From an uncultured Oscillospiraceae bacterium (GTDB taxonomy: Bacteria > Bacillota > Clostridia > Oscillospirales > Oscillospiraceae): a stretch of DNA of 15,686 nt. The stretch lies in contig CAAELC010000038.1 in the NCBI GenBank assembly GCA_900756715.1, forward strand, positions 1-15,686. The letters are read 5' to 3'. Made by a program: the position numbers and the translations under genes. Each line of letters begins with the position of its first letter. The stretch's first letter is position 1. The notes below the pieces were generated by a model. It saw only the letters and a program-made list of their open reading frames with translations. It had not been told where the DNA came from and searched no databases. Positions 14,299 through 15,686 of the stretch are shown here, piece after piece.

Positions 14299-15288
14299 TC
14301 ACTCCGTATATCCATATAATCCCCTTACCGACACCTCGCCGCTGCGGACGGTTTCCGTGCGCCCGTCATCGTGGCGCACCGTCAGGCCAAACTGGTTGTC
14401 GACCCCCACTGCCGTGACCTGCTCCTCGTTCCCCTCTGTCACCAGACGCACCCGCCGCCCAAGGTTCAGGCAGGCTTGCCGGTACTCCTCCAGCCACAGC
14501 TCCGGGCGGAACATGACCTCACGGCGCAGAATATCCAGCTGCTGCATCATGTCGGCGGCCAGCGCCGCCCGGTCAAAGCTGCCCTGCAGCGCGCTGTCCA
14601 GCGAGGTGGCAATCCGGCGCACATCCGGCGAAAAATCCTGCGGCTGCTGGTGGACATTCACGCCGATGCCCACCACCACATGGTCTACCATGCCGCTTTC
14701 GCTTTCCAGCGCCAGCTCCGTGAGGATGCCCGCCAGCTTGCGCCCCTGCAGCACCAGATCGTTGGGCCACTTGATCTGAGGACGGACGCCGGTGACCTGC
14801 TCAATGGCCCGGCACACCGCCACCGCGCTAAGCGCCGTAAGCGGCAGCAGCGCCTGCGGCGTACACTCCGGCCGCCACAGGACAGACAGAAACAGTCCCA
14901 GCCCCCGGGGGGATTGAAAGCTGCGGCCCCGACGGCCGCGGCCCGCCGTCTGGCAATCGGCCATGACCACGGTGCCGTCCGGCGCGCCCTCCAGCGCCAA
15001 CCGGCGGCAAGCAGAATTGGTGGAGTCCACCTCCGCCAGCACCTGCCACCTGTCCCGGGGCGCAGACAGAGCCGCCGCCACGATCTGTGCAGTCAGCCGG
15101 TCACAGCCCTGCCGCAGACGGTATCCGGCCCCGGCCTTGGCCTCTATCACGCAGCCCTGACGGCGCAGGCCCTCCACCGCCTTCCACACGGCGGCGCGGG
15201 TAATACCAAGCTGCGCACTGAGCTGCTGGCCGGAGAGATACGCCTCCCCCGCCTGGCGCAGTGCCTGATAAACACGCTCCTGACTCAT
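14299..15288 (-). CDS. birA: Bifunctional biotin-[acetyl-CoA-carboxylase] ligase / biotin operon repressor
   Basis: Activates biotin to biotinyl-AMP and attaches it to biotin carboxyl carrier proteins; the ligand-bound dimer also represses biotin genes. The protein is 329 aa, the size of class II BirA with a DNA-binding domain. A winged helix occupies about 4-58 (LSGQQLSAQLGITRAAVWKAVE). The catalytic domain has EVDSTN (86-91), the biotin-binding loop GRGRRGRSF (116-124), KWPNDL (173-178), KLAGIL (184-189) and GIGVNV (207-212), then a C-terminal SH3-like domain. A G-rich site (AAGGGGGGG) precedes the ATG. The divergent bioY gene and two BirA-type operators in the shared 132-bp gap indicate autoregulation. 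Confidence 0.96.
   Translation of the reverse strand: MSQERVYQALRQAGEAYLSGQQLSAQLGITRAAVWKAVEGLRRQGCVIEAKAGAGYRLRQGCDRLTAQIVAAALSAPRDRWQVLAEVDSTNSACRRLALEGAPDGTVVMADCQTAGRGRRGRSFQSPRGLGLFLSVLWRPECTPQALLPLTALSAVAVCRAIEQVTGVRPQIKWPNDLVLQGRKLAGILTELALESESGMVDHVVVGIGVNVHQQPQDFSPDVRRIATSLDSALQGSFDRAALAADMMQQLDILRREVMFRPELWLEEYRQACLNLGRRVRLVTEGNEEQVTAVGVDNQFGLTVRHDDGRTETVRSGEVSVRGLYGYTE
14302..14305 (-). promoter_or_regulatory. Ribosome binding site that decides the first CHR gene's start
   Basis: GGAG (extending to GGAGTG) overlaps the birA stop codon TGA and lies 7 nt before the ATG at 14294. This implies that ribosomes finishing birA hand over to the transporter gene. Confidence 0.6.
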
Positions 15289-15314
15289 GTACGCCCCCCC
15301 TTTTCATGCCGTAC

Positions 15315-15343
15315 AGTTTACCACTCCGGCCGGAAATTGTAAA
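15315..15343 (-). promoter_or_regulatory. Promoter of birA
   Basis: TTTACA (-35, 15338-15343) and TAAACT (-10, 15315-15320) with a 17-bp spacer on the minus strand. The -35 box lies inside the left arm of the first BirA operator, so bound BirA would block it. Confidence 0.7.
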
Positions 15344-15369
15344 CCGAAATTTAAATATCAGTTGACAAT
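15336..15369. promoter_or_regulatory. BirA operator 1 (imperfect)
   Basis: ATTGTAAACC (15336-15345) and AGTTGACAAT (15360-15369) form an inverted repeat with 14-nt spacing; 8 of 10 arm positions are symmetric. It matches the TTGTAAACC-N-GGTTTACAA form known from biotin operators. It covers the -35 boxes of both birA (left arm) and bioY (right arm). Confidence 0.78.
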
Positions 15370-15390
15370 TCCCGGAATCCATTGTATTGT
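15362..15390 (+). promoter_or_regulatory. Promoter of bioY
   Basis: A perfect TTGACA (-35, 15362-15367) and TATTGT (-10, 15385-15390) with a 17-bp spacer. The -35 lies in the right arm of operator 1 and the -10 overlaps the left arm of operator 2. The predicted start is near 15397. Confidence 0.78.
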
Positions 15391-15420
15391 AAACCTATCT
15401 TATTTTTAGAGGTTTACAAT
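15386..15420. promoter_or_regulatory. BirA operator 2 (perfect inverted repeat)
   Basis: ATTGTAAACC (15386-15395) and GGTTTACAAT (15411-15420) are exact reverse complements separated by 15 nt. The site spans from the bioY -10 box to one base before the bioY ATG, so binding of biotinyl-AMP-loaded BirA should silence bioY strongly. Confidence 0.88.
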
Positions 15421-15421
15421 C

Positions 15422-15686
15422 ATGCGTACAAAAATGCTGGCTCGCACGGCCCTGTTCGCCGCCCTCACCGCTGTGGGTGCGTTTATCAAAATTCCACTGG
15501 GAGTGTCCTCCATTACGCTGCAATTCTTCTTCACCGCCATGGCAGGCTGCCTGCTGGGGCCGGTGTGGGGCACTGTCAGTCAGGGTGTGTATGTGCTGCT
15601 GGGGCTGGTGGGTCTGCCCATTTTCACTATGGGCGGCGGCTTTGGCTATATTTTCCAGCCTACCTTCGGCTTTCTGCTGGGCCTGA
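15422..15686 (+). CDS. bioY: Biotin transporter BioY, N-terminal part (cut by window edge)
   Basis: The substrate-binding membrane subunit (S component) for biotin uptake; it works alone or with an energy-coupling-factor ATPase module. Eighty-eight codons are visible, starting MRTKMLARTALFAALTAVGA. They include IKIPLGVSSITLQFFF, the typical first BioY loop, then AGCLLGPVWGTVSQGVYVLLGLVGLPIF and MGGGFGYIFQPTFGFLLG, matching the conserved BioY GLPVF...GGxGYL..PTxGFL pattern. The frame is open to the last base. The ATG at 15422 directly abuts operator 2. A ribosome binding site is weak (TTAGAGG about 9 nt upstream, inside the operator arm). It diverges from birA. Confidence 0.93.
   Translation, partial: MRTKMLARTALFAALTAVGAFIKIPLGVSSITLQFFFTAMAGCLLGPVWGTVSQGVYVLLGLVGLPIFTMGGGFGYIFQPTFGFLLGL

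Noticed and set aside
15289..15298. Run of G residues before birA as a possible phase-variable tract
   Set aside because: Seven G residues lie in the leader, serve as the ribosome binding region and are too short to suggest frequent slippage.
15316..15344. GTTTAC (15316-15321) and GTAAAC (15339-15344) as a third BirA site
   Set aside because: The half-sites point the opposite way from true operators (GTTTAC before GTAAAC), and one is explained by the birA -10 box.
1..15686. Defence system, prophage, transposon, CRISPR array, tRNA or rRNA
   Set aside because: No matching proteins, spaced direct repeats, terminal repeats or RNA-gene signatures were found; nearly the whole window is accounted for by housekeeping-type genes.

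Overview
The window reads as ordinary chromosome from a fairly GC-rich Gram-positive anaerobe of the class Clostridia, most likely a gut Oscillospiraceae/Ruminococcaceae-type bacterium. That placement is inferred from the paired GlgC/GlgD ADP-glucose pyrophosphorylase subunits, the XpaC-like, YlmH and DUF896 (YnzC) proteins, strong AGGAGG ribosome binding sites and sigma-A type promoters with 17-bp spacers. No phage, insertion sequence, CRISPR array, tRNA or rRNA was seen. No stretch longer than about 300 bases lacks a gene.

Layout. (1) 1-5972, minus strand: a complete glycogen synthesis operon in the order glgB-glgC-glgD-glgA, with the first 62 codons of glgP running off the left edge. It has its own promoter (5944-5972) and tightly coupled, mostly overlapping genes. 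(2) 5980-10039, minus strand: an operon with an ABC exporter, a YlmH-type S4 RNA-binding protein, a small DUF896 protein and an XpaC-like membrane protein carrying a winged helix. It starts at a promoter at 10011-10039 and ends at a hairpin at 5980-6017. (3) 10142-11079, minus strand: a single-gene unit for a zinc-ribbon, one-TM, double-BIG2 protein, with its own promoter and terminator. (4) 11132-12572, plus strand: uridine kinase overlapping a YdcF/DUF218 membrane protein. (5) 12601-13170, plus strand: a single YbjN-like gene with a near-consensus promoter and a bidirectional terminator. (6) 13186-15343, minus strand: birA followed by two overlapping half-size chromate-type (CHR) transporter genes. 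(7) 15362-15686, plus strand: the start of bioY, cut by the right edge.

How the genes work together. GlgC/GlgD make ADP-glucose, GlgA polymerises it, GlgB adds branches and GlgP degrades the polymer, so storage and mobilisation of glycogen are transcribed together. At the right end, BirA (biotin ligase and repressor) and BioY (biotin uptake) diverge from a 132-bp region holding two BirA-type operators laid over both promoters. This is a self-contained biotin homeostasis switch, and the CHR transporter pair appears to be transcribed from the birA side of it.

I do not see a convincing previously undescribed system. The points most worth a second look are the two-operator birA/bioY switch with its attached CHR transporters, the winged-helix XpaC protein in an exporter/YlmH operon, and the single-gene unit encoding the zinc-ribbon BIG2 protein.
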